Positions 16,833 through 27,400 of a stretch of DNA of 33,316 nucleotides are shown piece by piece. Where the stretch lies: assembly GCA_002438635.1 (NCBI GenBank), contig DJPX01000016.1, positions 1 through 33,316 of the forward strand. The letters are read 5' to 3'. The stretch's first letter is position 1; every line of letters starts with the position of its first letter. Under the pieces are notes generated by a model. That model made no database searches. It had not been told where the DNA came from and was given only the letters and a program-made list of their open reading frames with translations. Origin of the DNA: Bacteroidales bacterium UBA6401. GTDB taxonomy: Bacteria; Bacteroidota; Bacteroidia; Bacteroidales; UBA932. A program made the position numbers and the translations under genes.

Positions 16833-16840
16833 CAAATATA
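16833..16840 (-). promoter_or_regulatory. Candidate -7 box for the DUF4988-like lipoprotein
   Basis: The minus strand reads TATATTTG, an exact TAnnTTTG match. No -33 TTTG is seen at normal spacing. A transcript started here would begin within or just before the 16805-16830 hairpin, so the same hairpin would form at its 5' end. Confidence 0.4.
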
Positions 16841-16880
16841 GAAAAATAGTTTTAAAGATTTACTATTACACTGGAAATAA

Positions 16881-18038
16881 TCATTTTGCTTCTTTATTAA
16901 TTACTCGTGTCAGTGCTAAAAGATATAATCCCACTATAAAAATAACTAACACGGCAGCACTCTGAGTGTGCGAAAAGTCAGTAACCATTCCCAATATTGG
17001 CGGAATAAGCGCCCCGCCAGAAACGCCCATTATCAGAAGAGAAGAGACTTCATTGGCCTTCTGCGGAACACGCTTAAGCGAAAGGGCGAATAGGATGGAG
17101 AAAAGATTGGCAAGTCCAGCGCCGAATATGACCACCCCGGCGATGGTAAGAGCCAGGGACTCAGCAAAAAATATGGTTGCAAGCCCGCAAAGCGCTACTA
17201 TTACACTGAAAAAATAGAATCTGCGCTCAGGAATTTTCATAAGGAGCAGTCCACCCGCAAATGCCGCCACCATTCTAGCGAAAAAATACGCACTATTTCC
17301 CATTCCGGCCTTGTCAAGAGGAAGGTCGCACCTTTGCTGAAGTAACTTTGGCAAAGTCACCCCTATCCCCACATCCATACCCACAACAGCAAGAATACCT
17401 ATGAAAAACAACAGAATATGCTTATCACAGAATAGCGAAAAAGTCTTCCGAAAAGATGGGGCACCGGATGATTCCACTGTCGATTTTAATGGAGTAAAAA
17501 ACAACCATACTGCAGCTAAAAGAGTCACTATTGCATACAGAGGGAAAATAGCCTTCCATCCCAGCATACTGCCAGCACAAAGAGCGACAAGAATTGGCCC
17601 AAGAAAGGAACTAATGGCCTTTATGAATTGTCCTAAAGTGAGTGTTCCAGTAAGTTTATTAGAAGATACCACATCCGAAACAAGTGGATTCAAGGATACC
17701 TGTAGGAGCGTATTTCCTATACCTAAAAAGGCAAACGCCAACACCATCCCTACAAAATCGTCCATCACACTCGGGACGACCATTGCAAGAATAGTTACGA
17801 TAAAACTAAGAAGTACCGTATTCTTACGACCTATGCGTCCCATTAGAATTCCAGTCGGAACAGACAATATCAAAAACCAAAGAAAGCAGGATAGAGATAT
17901 CATCGATGCCATGGAATCGGTCATTCCAGAATAATCGGCTTTAACATAATTAGTTACCACTCCTACTACATCCACAAAGCCCATTATAAAGAAGCCGGCC
18001 ATTACCGGGAACAGCGCAAGATGTTTTTTGCCTTTCAT
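16881..18038 (-). CDS. MFS sugar transporter (probable mannose uptake)
   Basis: This is a 385-residue inner-membrane carrier with about 12 hydrophobic segments. The N-terminal block FFIMGFVDVVGVVTNYVKADY, the segment SVPTGILMGRIGRKNTVLL (MFS loop 2-3 motif) and FLGIGNTLLQVSLNPLVSDVV are like the FucP-related sugar:H+ symporters of Bacteroidota. It is the last gene of the alpha-mannan operon, 2 bases after the GH92 stop, so its likely substrate is mannose released by GH92. That is inferred from context; the sequence does not show specificity. It is followed by the operon terminator. Confidence 0.85.
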   Translation of the reverse strand: MKGKKHLALFPVMAGFFIMGFVDVVGVVTNYVKADYSGMTDSMASMISLSCFLWFLILSVPTGILMGRIGRKNTVLLSFIVTILAMVVPSVMDDFVGMVLAFAFLGIGNTLLQVSLNPLVSDVVSSNKLTGTLTLGQFIKAISSFLGPILVALCAGSMLGWKAIFPLYAIVTLLAAVWLFFTPLKSTVESSGAPSFRKTFSLFCDKHILLFFIGILAVVGMDVGIGVTLPKLLQQRCDLPLDKAGMGNSAYFFARMVAAFAGGLLLMKIPERRFYFFSVIVALCGLATIFFAESLALTIAGVVIFGAGLANLFSILFALSLKRVPQKANEVSSLLIMGVSGGALIPPILGMVTDFSHTQSAAVLVIFIVGLYLLALTRVINKEAK

Positions 18039-18040
18039 AA

Positions 18041-20386
18041 TTACTTAACAATATGAGTGTTAGGGTTAGATTGCATCTTTAACACAAGTTTACCGCCCTT
18101 CCTAATATCTTCCAAAGGCAATTGTACTCCATTATGTTCTTTTCCATTGAGATGAATATCACCTATATAAATATTCTCGGCAGAATTAGACTTAGTTTCA
18201 ATGACAAAACGCTTTCCACCATAGGCTGGATTCTGCGTGATGGTAATTCTATCAAAAAGAGGACTTACTATCTGAAACGACGGGTCAGGCGAAGTTAGAC
18301 CTCTAACATCAAAAAGCCCTATAGAAGCCATTACATACCACGCGCCCAACTGCCCTTGATCTTCATCCTGACCATATCCGTATCCATGGATGCCTTCCGT
18401 CCCATAGAATTCGTTACAGATAGTACGCATCCATTTTTGAGAAAGCCAAGGCTTCCCTGAAAAGTTAAACATTCCGGATATATGTAGATTAGGCTGATTA
18501 CCATGATTATAGTACGAATGCAAACCGGCAAATGCGTTAATGTTAGTGCCTCCCCCGAATATACTTTCACGGGAAATGATGAATGTGCTGTCAAGACGAG
18601 TATTGAACTCTTCCACTCCCACCATCTTCACCAGTTCCTCTGGAGCCTGAGGCACATAGTATGTATACTGCACCGCGTTACCTTCCTGGAATCCTACCCA
18701 AGGAGCGTACGGGTCAAAGTCTTTTATGAATTCACCCTTCTGATCTCTTGGACGCATAAGTTTGAGCTGTGGGTCGAACACCTTTTTCCATCCATGGGAG
18801 AGTTCCATCAATTTATTATAGGATGCATCATCACCCATAGCTTTCGCGAACTGGGCAACCGCATAGGAATTGAACGCGTACTCAAGGGTGTGTGAAACAG
18901 AAAATGTGGAGCCAAGGCTATCAGTAAGAAAAGATGTACTGTAATTATATGGAGAATAGCCCCTCTTAACGAATTGAGCGATATCCATTTTTCCTGCCCC
19001 TTCGATGCGCCCTTTTGATTCCAATGCATCCTTCAAAGCCGCGGCATAAGCCGTCTGGACATCGAAATTACGTATTCCACAGTTATATGCTGCTGATATG
19101 GCAAGTCCAGTGAAATTAGTTCCTACACCGGAAACATATCTACTACAAGCTATGCCATCTCCTAACCACAGAGCATCTTTATAAACGAGAAGTTGAGAGG
19201 CAATCCAGTCAGCATAATATTCCGGCCAAGCGAGGGTCCAGAGTTGAGTAAGATTCCAATAACCTCCCCAGATAGCATCGGTATTGTAGTGATTATGAAT
19301 AGGACGGCCCTTAGAATCGAGAGGAATCTGTCCTACAGAGCCATCATTTCGAGGATATGCTCCATTAACATCACTTGCAAGGCCGCGGCCTAAAAGTGCG
19401 TGGAAAAGCCCGGTGTAGAACTTCACCTTATCTGCGCGGGTTCCCCCTTCAACACGGATACGTTCGAAATTAGACTCCCACTCCTTTTGCGCAAGCTTCA
19501 CACACTTATCAAAGGATAACTTTTCCGCTTCCTCCTTCAGATTAAGACGGGCATTCTCTACAGATGTATATGAAAGTCCCACTTTCGCTATGACACTCAA
19601 AGGCTTGTCTCCAAAATCCAAATACAATCCTGCACCTTTTCCTGCCTGCTCTTTCGCATCCGGATAGACTTTATCCTCTACAAAAGTGCCAATGGATGTA
19701 GGGCGAACATTAAGGACAGCGCTGAAATACATTTTCACTTTTCCGCCCGGCTGGTATTTTTCCACGTATGCCGGTTCGGTCTCTACATAACCTTCGACTC
19801 TGCCATCATCGGTGTAGTGAACATAAGCATCGGAAACGACTCCACTCTCTCCCATACGTGTACCTACATTAAAGATAAGGTGGGAGGGACTTCCACCCGG
19901 GAAAGTGTAACGATGAAACGCTACTCTTTTTGTTGCTGTAAGTTCAGCCTTTACGCCATAGTCTTTTAACAACACAGAATAATATCCCGGATGATTAACC
20001 TCGTCGGATTTATCAAAACGTGAGCGATACCCTTCATCCGGATTATCAAGGTCACCCGGAATGGTCTTTAAAACTCCCGTCATAGGCGCAAGCACGAGCC
20101 CTCCTACCTGGAATTCGTGAAAATTGGCAAACCCCTCTATAGAAGTATGCCTGAAGTCATATCCCACTGCTTCCCATCCACTCGGATTACCATAATGGCC
20201 ATCGGTGGTCGGGGCAGGCTTGGCCATTCCGAACGGAACAGCAGCCGGAGTGTAGAAAAACCATCTCGAATGTGCAGTGCCAATCTGTGGATCCACATAC
20301 GCAGTCAATGTGTCCTTGGAGTTTGAACAAGCAGCAGCCCCCAAAAGGACCAGGGCTACCGCTGCAATTTTTTTAAAATTATTCAT
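18041..20386 (-). CDS. GH92 exo-alpha-mannosidase lipoprotein
   Basis: This is a 781-residue glycoside hydrolase family 92 enzyme, a Ca2+-dependent inverting alpha-mannosidase. I start it at the ATG at 20386, which gives a clean lipoprotein signal (VALVLLGAAAC, Cys20); an ATG at 20401 is possible, and the further upstream open frame overlaps the GH76 gene and lacks a signal. The mature protein begins with the family opening YVDPQIGTAHSRW. GH92 landmarks are PFGMAKPAPTTDG (about 51-63), the EGNAVQYTYYVPQ block with candidate acid E568, and GYGQDEDQGQLGAWYVMASI with candidate base pair D674/D676. Where many GH92 enzymes have an NEPxHH-type stretch, this one has NQPNLH (Q631), so linkage preference may differ. 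It trims mannose from mannan or oligosaccharides. Confidence 0.9.
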   Translation of the reverse strand: MNNFKKIAAVALVLLGAAACSNSKDTLTAYVDPQIGTAHSRWFFYTPAAVPFGMAKPAPTTDGHYGNPSGWEAVGYDFRHTSIEGFANFHEFQVGGLVLAPMTGVLKTIPGDLDNPDEGYRSRFDKSDEVNHPGYYSVLLKDYGVKAELTATKRVAFHRYTFPGGSPSHLIFNVGTRMGESGVVSDAYVHYTDDGRVEGYVETEPAYVEKYQPGGKVKMYFSAVLNVRPTSIGTFVEDKVYPDAKEQAGKGAGLYLDFGDKPLSVIAKVGLSYTSVENARLNLKEEAEKLSFDKCVKLAQKEWESNFERIRVEGGTRADKVKFYTGLFHALLGRGLASDVNGAYPRNDGSVGQIPLDSKGRPIHNHYNTDAIWGGYWNLTQLWTLAWPEYYADWIASQLLVYKDALWLGDGIACSRYVSGVGTNFTGLAISAAYNCGIRNFDVQTAYAAALKDALESKGRIEGAGKMDIAQFVKRGYSPYNYSTSFLTDSLGSTFSVSHTLEYAFNSYAVAQFAKAMGDDASYNKLMELSHGWKKVFDPQLKLMRPRDQKGEFIKDFDPYAPWVGFQEGNAVQYTYYVPQAPEELVKMVGVEEFNTRLDSTFIISRESIFGGGTNINAFAGLHSYYNHGNQPNLHISGMFNFSGKPWLSQKWMRTICNEFYGTEGIHGYGYGQDEDQGQLGAWYVMASIGLFDVRGLTSPDPSFQIVSPLFDRITITQNPAYGGKRFVIETKSNSAENIYIGDIHLNGKEHNGVQLPLEDIRKGGKLVLKMQSNPNTHIVK

Positions 20387-21623
20387 TTGTGTAGTGTTCA
20401 TCCTTATACAATGCGATAACTCCCAGAGACTCCAAAGCTGCATCCTGCATAAGTAACTGATAAGAACGCTTTTGCGATTTGCCAGTCCAATCTTCGTAGA
20501 AAAGTCCGTTTGAAAATCTTGCGTTAGTCCACGCATAGTCAAGATTATTAATGAATGTATTTATGTAGTCTGCTGCCTTTTTATGATAAGGGAGCAACTC
20601 AATATACGATTTCACTAGTTTTATAGTAAACCACGGGTCGTGATCGGGATAAGATAGGGCCAATGGCGAATTAGGTCTTACAAAATAGTTATATGACCCT
20701 TCAGCTGTCGCAATGGCATCCTCCAAGTAGGATTTCTGTCCTGTCACCTGATATAATAGCACCCCATTGGAAATCATGGCCCCAGAATTATATGTCCACT
20801 TGGTCTTGTTGATAGCCCCACCATTAGCTGCTTTATCATTCCAGTAGCAATTGTCTTCGGGATCTCTTAAATTCTGAACCAACCAAGAATAAAGCTTCTG
20901 GGCCAATTCCAACACCTCGCTTTTCTGTTCATTGGGACATATTTTATAGTAGCGCAGAAGAAACAAGGTAGCAAAAGCATTGGCACAGGCAGGCTTATTA
21001 GAATTTCCATCGGAAGGGACATTGATAAGGCTTTCGTTCCACCAAAGAGCCCCTCCGAAAGTGTCGTCATAGCCAGACTTAAGGAACTTGACGATTCTGC
21101 CCGCGCGCTCGATATACACCTCATCCTTAAGCAAATTATACGCTTCAACAAGATCGAGCCCTACTATGGAGTTATCATCGTAAAAACGATCTCCATTTCC
21201 AGTATTTCCATCTGTTTGCGAGGCATATCCTCCGACATTCCTTTTTCCTGTTTCTGTCCAATAAGCCTCAAAGCGATCGACAAACGACTTGTAATCAACA
21301 TCGTATCCTAGCGCGTGAAGATTCGCTACCCCTGAGACCAGACCATCGTATGGCCATAGGTAAGAATTAGAAGGATCGCCTGATTGCGCCGGGTAATTTT
21401 CCAGATATAACCCAGAGAGAACCCCATCCTTTACTCTGTAAAACTGATTTATCGAATCGAACAAAGACTTGGCACGAACATTATACACAACCTTTTCCGG
21501 CTTGGGCTTATTCCCTCCTCCGGATGGTTTATCGAACTTCTCGACATCGCTTCCACACGCACAGGAAGCCATCATCGATACAACTACACTTATTGTTAAT
21601 GCAAATACGAAATTATTTTTCAT
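20379..21623 (-). CDS. GH76 endo-alpha-1,6-mannanase lipoprotein
   Basis: The protein has 414 residues with a lipoprotein signal (SVVVSMMASC, Cys21; a second Cys at 23) followed by a Pro/Gly/Lys linker to about 45. The catalytic domain is an (alpha/alpha)6 barrel of GH76: WPYDGLVSGVANLHALGY (about 90-107) and the catalytic Asp pair in DRFYDDNSIVGLDLVEAY (D149, D150) are clear, followed by GGALWWNES and CANAFATLFLLRYY. GH76 enzymes cut the alpha-1,6-mannan backbone of fungal cell walls or related bacterial mannans. The gene start overlaps the SusE-like stop by 4 bases and its 3' end overlaps GH92 by 8 bases, so the outer-membrane enzymes and binding protein are translationally coupled. Confidence 0.9.
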   Translation of the reverse strand: MKNNFVFALTISVVVSMMASCACGSDVEKFDKPSGGGNKPKPEKVVYNVRAKSLFDSINQFYRVKDGVLSGLYLENYPAQSGDPSNSYLWPYDGLVSGVANLHALGYDVDYKSFVDRFEAYWTETGKRNVGGYASQTDGNTGNGDRFYDDNSIVGLDLVEAYNLLKDEVYIERAGRIVKFLKSGYDDTFGGALWWNESLINVPSDGNSNKPACANAFATLFLLRYYKICPNEQKSEVLELAQKLYSWLVQNLRDPEDNCYWNDKAANGGAINKTKWTYNSGAMISNGVLLYQVTGQKSYLEDAIATAEGSYNYFVRPNSPLALSYPDHDPWFTIKLVKSYIELLPYHKKAADYINTFINNLDYAWTNARFSNGLFYEDWTGKSQKRSYQLLMQDAALESLGVIALYKDEHYTNE

Positions 21624-22756
21624 AAAGCTCTTACATTTTCAAAACTATGGATCATCTTTCCATTTGAATCAGTGTCTATGAGGATAGTCGCATGTTTCAA
21701 GTCAAGGTCTCCAGACATCTTCCAAAGATGATCCCACTGGCTCCATCCGAATTCGTGCAACTCATAGAATTCAGGGCCTTCCCCTCCGGTAGGACGCTCA
21801 GCACTTATCGCATCTCCTCTTCCCCAGCAAGTCTCGACTCCATTTACCTTAGCTATGAAATAATACCTCTCTTCCGTCCAAGAGAGCCAAGATGGTGGAT
21901 TGGTCTGTGGTCTGTCGCTCTGCACAAAGCGAATGTCCCCTTCGCCGCTAAATTTTCCTTCTCCTATATATGAAAGAACAGCAATATTATCATACGTACA
22001 GCCCCAGATGCATCTTACTTCGCTTTCTATGGTTTCTACCTTGACAGTTAGGGTGTTGAAATCCACCGTAATTCTTGCTATACCTTCCACTTTAGGTGCA
22101 TTCGTGTATTCTTCAGACTCTTTCAACTTCCCGCTTGCATCAGCAAAGTATGAGAAAGCGTCTTGGGAGAGCGAAGAGCGGAATTGCATATTACCTTCAC
22201 CTAATTTTGAATATATAACGAATTTACCCTCCGATGCAGCTCTAAAATGCTGCCCTTCCTTCTCCGCAGCGGTGCCGTAAAGATACAAATCTGCCGGCAT
22301 ATTATCAATGCCTTCTCCCCTTGTAACCTTTATTAATGCTGTCTTATCGACCTGTTTTACAACACCACCCTTTGATGCAGTGACAGTCCATTTAAGTGTG
22401 CCTGACTGTTCCGGCGCTATGCCTGCCTTGCGGGCGATTTGATTCAAATCGGAGTGAGTAAGCGTTAGCGTGCTTTCTGCTCCAAGATCGCTCTTCAGTA
22501 CTGCCAATGGGTTTGAAAAATCGCCATCTTCCTTATCTATAAGTACATTATATAATAGGATACCACCATCTTCTGCCTCACCGCCACTCCACGAGAATGT
22601 AATAAAAGACGACGATGTAACATCAAGTACCACTTCCGATGGACAGGACAACTCTGTCGGAACAGTAAAGTTCGTATCCAATTCGTATTGCGGCTGGCAA
22701 GCTGCAATGAAGAGTGTCGAAATGGCAACTGCCTTCAATATATTTACATATTTCAT
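21620..22756 (-). CDS. SusE-like outer-membrane glycan-binding lipoprotein
   Basis: The protein has 378 residues with a lipoprotein signal (AISTLFIAAC, Cys20). An N-terminal SusE-type domain (about 30-145) has the family's ITFSWSGGEAEDGGILLYNVLID and ends with GTLKWTVTASKGG. The C-terminal part, about 150-378, has aromatic-rich strands (PADLYLYGTAAEKEGQHFRA and WSQWDHLWKMSGDL), as expected for starch-binding-protein-like modules. It should hold mannan chains on the cell surface next to SusC/D. It lies between the SusD-like gene and GH76 in the operon, the usual order in such loci. Confidence 0.82.
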   Translation of the reverse strand: MKYVNILKAVAISTLFIAACQPQYELDTNFTVPTELSCPSEVVLDVTSSSFITFSWSGGEAEDGGILLYNVLIDKEDGDFSNPLAVLKSDLGAESTLTLTHSDLNQIARKAGIAPEQSGTLKWTVTASKGGVVKQVDKTALIKVTRGEGIDNMPADLYLYGTAAEKEGQHFRAASEGKFVIYSKLGEGNMQFRSSLSQDAFSYFADASGKLKESEEYTNAPKVEGIARITVDFNTLTVKVETIESEVRCIWGCTYDNIAVLSYIGEGKFSGEGDIRFVQSDRPQTNPPSWLSWTEERYYFIAKVNGVETCWGRGDAISAERPTGGEGPEFYELHEFGWSQWDHLWKMSGDLDLKHATILIDTDSNGKMIHSFENVRAL

Positions 22757-22804
22757 ATATTCGATCTATTTAGACATTCAACAATATTTATTTCCATCTT
22801 ATGC

Positions 22805-24409
22805 CTACCATTGCGGATTTTGTGTCAAATTTTTGTTAAGGTCACGCTCCGATTGTGGAATAGGCCATAAATAATGCTTTTCAGCATTAAAGGACCTTTG
22901 TTCTACACGCACATACCCCTTGTCTGTTCCTACAGTCTCTGATGTTTTAAACCCGTGGCACCATCCATTGAGCACATTTTCAGCTATTCTCCAGCGAATA
23001 ATGTCTTTATGGCGGAGTCCCTCGAAAGCAAATTCGCTTCTTCTCTCATTCCTTATGATACTCCTAAGTTCCGTTTCCGATTTTGCGGATGGGTAGGCCA
23101 ATGCCGACTCTGCACTAAAGCCTGCGCGTTTTCTTATTTCACGGACAGTCGAGTTCCAATTGGCCTCGTTCATAGTCCCGGTTTCAACAGCTGCCTCGGC
23201 ATTCATTAGCAACACATCGGCATAGCGTATAACTATAGGATTAAGCCCTGAATAAAAATTGGCCCTATAGGTATTGTCCCAGTACTTCTTTACATAGTAT
23301 CCGGTAGGGGTAGTATCAGAATCGCCACCGAAGGCATCTCGGCCCGAACCCTTATCGCAATTAATTACAGACTCCGAGCCATCGGCGAGAACATAGGAGT
23401 TACCTGTATAGACAACGGTAGCGCGAAGCCTTGGATCTCTGCTCTCGTATGGAGAAGACTCGTCATATCCTGAACCTTCCTCATTTATGGCCTTTCCATT
23501 AAGCATAACATAACTATCGACGAGTTCCTGTAGAGGAGCCATTAGAGAGTAACCGCCCAGAGAAGGTGGAACGATATTGTAGATAACCTGATGCTCACGG
23601 CTCGACGGCTTGTATTGCACATCCATTATAACCTCACTGTTATACTCATTGGCAATCTCAAAAAGTCCTGAGTATGAAGGGAATAAAGAAAACCCACCAT
23701 TTTCCATTATATCAGATGTAAGGGATTTTACTTTTTCCCAATTTCCTTCGAAAAGTTGAACCTTTGCGGCGATGGCCACTGCAGCCCAATGCGTTATTCG
23801 TCCTCTGTCCGCGCCTTCATAGGATTTAGGCAGTGCATTAGACGAGATAATCTCCTCCAAATCCGACATAATATTCGCTACGACTTCTGCCTTAGGCGTT
23901 CTTGACATAGACATAGATTCCTTAATAGATATAACCTTTTCCGTATATGGCACATCCCCGAACTTTGTGTATAGTTCATAATAAATATACGCCCTAATCA
24001 CCTTTGCCTCTGCAATATAGCGAGCTTTCAACTCCTGCGAAAGGCCTGGAACCTTATCTATATTATCAAGAAGTTCATTACATACACGAACGCCGGCATA
24101 TCTAAAATCCCATACTGATTTAACATAATCATCGGCTGTGGAGTAAGACCCATTCCCTATGCTTTGGGTATAGCCTGTGGGCATTTTAACGTATGCATTG
24201 TCCGTCATTCCCTCACTGTACATCAACTCGTCCATACTAGCTATATACTCATAGCAGGTATTGACTGCATCAAAAGCTGCATTAGGGTCCTCCGACCAGA
24301 AAGTTAGGTTTGTTTCTCTATCGTATGGTGGAGTGTCAAGACTGACACACGATGCAGCAAGTCCGAGTACAGATAAAACTAAAAATATCTTTTTCATACT
24401 TTTATCCAT
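22805..24409 (-). CDS. SusD-like outer-membrane glycan-binding lipoprotein
   Basis: The protein has 534 residues with a lipoprotein signal (FLVLSVLGLAASC, Cys21 counting from the ATG at 24409; a second ATG four codons in gives MKKIF). It matches the RagB/SusD family: the N-terminal TNLTFWSEDPNAAFDAVNTC, the TPR-like helical part with KARYIAEAKVIRAYIYYELY and FGDVPYTEKV, and the C-terminal SELRSIIRNERRSEFAFEGLRHKDIIRW and LWPIPQSERDLNKNL. SusD caps the SusC channel and hands over oligosaccharides. It follows the SusC stop by only 2 bases. Confidence 0.93.
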   Translation of the reverse strand: MDKSMKKIFLVLSVLGLAASCVSLDTPPYDRETNLTFWSEDPNAAFDAVNTCYEYIASMDELMYSEGMTDNAYVKMPTGYTQSIGNGSYSTADDYVKSVWDFRYAGVRVCNELLDNIDKVPGLSQELKARYIAEAKVIRAYIYYELYTKFGDVPYTEKVISIKESMSMSRTPKAEVVANIMSDLEEIISSNALPKSYEGADRGRITHWAAVAIAAKVQLFEGNWEKVKSLTSDIMENGGFSLFPSYSGLFEIANEYNSEVIMDVQYKPSSREHQVIYNIVPPSLGGYSLMAPLQELVDSYVMLNGKAINEEGSGYDESSPYESRDPRLRATVVYTGNSYVLADGSESVINCDKGSGRDAFGGDSDTTPTGYYVKKYWDNTYRANFYSGLNPIVIRYADVLLMNAEAAVETGTMNEANWNSTVREIRKRAGFSAESALAYPSAKSETELRSIIRNERRSEFAFEGLRHKDIIRWRIAENVLNGWCHGFKTSETVGTDKGYVRVEQRSFNAEKHYLWPIPQSERDLNKNLTQNPQW

Positions 24410-24411
24410 TT

Positions 24412-27400
24412 TTAAAATTTAACATTGACTCCTAGCGAGAAGACCTTAGCCAGAGGATATTGTCTACCGCTTCCATCTCCATTGTATTCAGGGTCCCATC
24501 CGCCCTTCATTTTAGTAAAGGTCAACACATTATCCGCACTTGCATAGATAGTGAACTCTTTTAGTCCCACTTTTTTAACAAGACTCTGAGGAATCGTATA
24601 TCCCACTTTCACATTTTTCAAGCGCAAGTAGCTTGCATCCTGAATCCAAAAGTCCGATTTCGCAGCATTATTAGCTGACTCCGATCCCATGGTGAGTCGA
24701 GGATAACTTGCATCGGTGTTCTCCGGAGTCCATCTATCAATGTGGAAGTCAAACAATGGTCCTTCATTGTTATTATGGAATGCCTCCACAGACTCGCCTC
24801 TCATCCAACGGCTTCTTTTGCCCACACCATTCCAGAACATAGAGAAAGAAAAGCCTTTAAATTGGAATCCGTATGATATACCGAACAAGTACCTTGGGAA
24901 GTCATTACCTACGACAAATCTGTCATCATCCTCTTTTATAAGGCCATCACCATTCTTATCTATATACCTGATATCTCCTGGTTTAGGAGTTATACCATCG
25001 AGATGCGGACCCGCAGCACATTCTTCTTCGTTTTGAAAAAATCCATCCGAGCGGTATGCATAATAGGAGTTCAAAGGATAGCCTTCCTTTATGATGGTGT
25101 TAACATCCCCTGAAGTTATTATTTCCTGACCCTGAACATCAACTACGACATTCCTACTATCAGAGACATTTGCAGCAAAGTCGTGAGACATCTCTCCTGT
25201 CTTGAAATGATAATTAAGTGCAAACTCCCATCCTGTAGTTCTAACTACGCCCGCATTTTGCACAGGTGCACCATTGCCAAATAGACCGGGAACAGGCAAG
25301 TTCACAAGAATATCCTTCGTGTAATTGTTATACCAATCGAAAGTCACATTCAAGCTGTTCTTGAGAAAACCGGCATCGAATCCGATATCTGTCATACTTG
25401 TAGTCTCCCACTTTATGTCAGGATTGGCCGATGAAAAAGAAACTGTAGGAGCAAGCACATTTCCGAAACTAATTCCATTAAGCACGGATACGGTCTGCAT
25501 ATACTGATAAGCACCTATCCTGTTGTTTCCCACAAGACCATACGAGCCTCTCAACTTAAAAGAAGACACATAAGGGCGAACATTGTTCCACCATTCCTCT
25601 TCGGAAAGACGCCATCCGGCAGAAAGGGACGGGAAGACGCCAGAACGATTATTTTTTGAAAAATAAGACGAGTAGTCATTTCTGACATTCAACTCTAAAA
25701 GATACTTCTCGGCATAGTTATATGTAAACCTCGCAAATCCGGAATACATAGACCAGTCGGATGCTCCCCCGTTATTGCTTACCTTATCCCCTGAAAGATC
25801 GCCCACGAGAATATCATACTTTGAGTCATCGGTAATTCTTTGTGTAGAAAAAGATTTAGTGGTAAAACCTTCATACGAATATCCTGCCAACAGACCTATA
25901 TTATGCTTTCCCCACGACTTGTTATATGTAGTCATAAGGTTTATGGTAATATCCTTTGATCTGTAACTCTCCTCCTTTATATGATTCTCTGCATCACCTG
26001 TGCCCTCGAATGCCTTTCTATTTTCGTGAAGCAAGTTATCGTTCAGTCTTCCACCGGCAGAGCCGATAAGTTTCCATCCGTCGAGTATCTCAAATTCTGC
26101 TTTAAGATTACCGGAGATGTCATCATTTTCCTGTCCCCTGTAACCGCCTTGTTCAAGACGCTGAAGCGCATTGGAGTTACTTCCTGAAGGATAATTGTAG
26201 GTTCCATCCGGGTTTTTGATTTCATAGATGGCAGGCATACGATTGGCCTGTTCTATAATCCAATTGGTCCAATAGGCGTGCTCTCTAATTTTATTTCTGG
26301 TAAAAGCCGATGTCAGATCAAGAGTAAGGCGATCATTAACCTTATGTGTCATATTCAATCTGGCGTTGTACCTTTTGTAGCCGTAGTCCGGACCCTTGAA
26401 CATGCTGTCCTGATCAAGGTAGCCTAATGATGCCATATATGTCATCTTTTCCGAGCCTCCCGTCATGGATACGTTATGCGACTGCTGCGGAGCGACCTCC
26501 TTATACAATTCGCGGATCCACTTGACGTTGGTTCCACCATTTCTATATCCTGCTATATCCTCTGCAGTAAACTTGGTGCTTCGTCCAGAGTTCACCGCCG
26601 CTTCATTATAAAGTTCTGCATAAACCCACGAGTCCACTACATTAGGAAGACAGGTGGGCTGTTGTAATCCATAGTTAAAGTTGTAAGTGACATTGGTTTG
26701 TCCTTCCTTACCATGTTTTGTGGTAATAAGCACAACACCATTTGAAGCCCTAGACCCATAAATGGCTGTAGAAGAGGCATCTTTTAGAATAGATATCTGA
26801 TCTATATCTGCCGGGTTTACATTTGCAAGGTTTCCTTCGATACCATCGATAATAACCAATGGATCATTGTTATTCATAGTGTTAAGGCCTCGTATATTCA
26901 TGGATGGAGCTGAACCTGGCGAAGAGTTATCTTGTCTTACGATAAAGCCTGGTGTTGTTCCTTGAAGGCCTTCAATAGCGTTGGTAAGTGGTTTCCCTTC
27001 AAGTTCCCCAGTAGAAATTGAAGCCACAGATCCAGTCATATTGACTCTCTTCTGCGTGGCATAACCCACTGCAACTACTGCATCCAAAACAGTGACATCT
27101 TCCTGCATCGTGACGTTAATCACTTCTTTACCAGCGATGTCCACATCCACCGTTTTAAAGCCATAGAAGGAAAACTCTAAAGTGCTAGCATCTGATGGGA
27201 CATCGATGGAAAAGGCTCCACGATCATCCGAGATAACACCATTTTGAGTTCCCTTAATTATAACAGATGCTCCTGCTACCGGTAGCGATGAAGCATCTAC
27301 AATATAACCCGTTATAGTACGTGCAGACTGAGCAGAGGCTGTCCACGATCCTAAAAGGGCCAGACACATGGCTACGATTGTAGTAACCATGCTTCTTGTC

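Noticed and set aside
20387..20542. Longer GH92 start inside the GH76 gene
   Set aside because: It would bury the lipoprotein signal behind about 50 unrelated residues; the ATG at 20386 gives a clean signal peptide.
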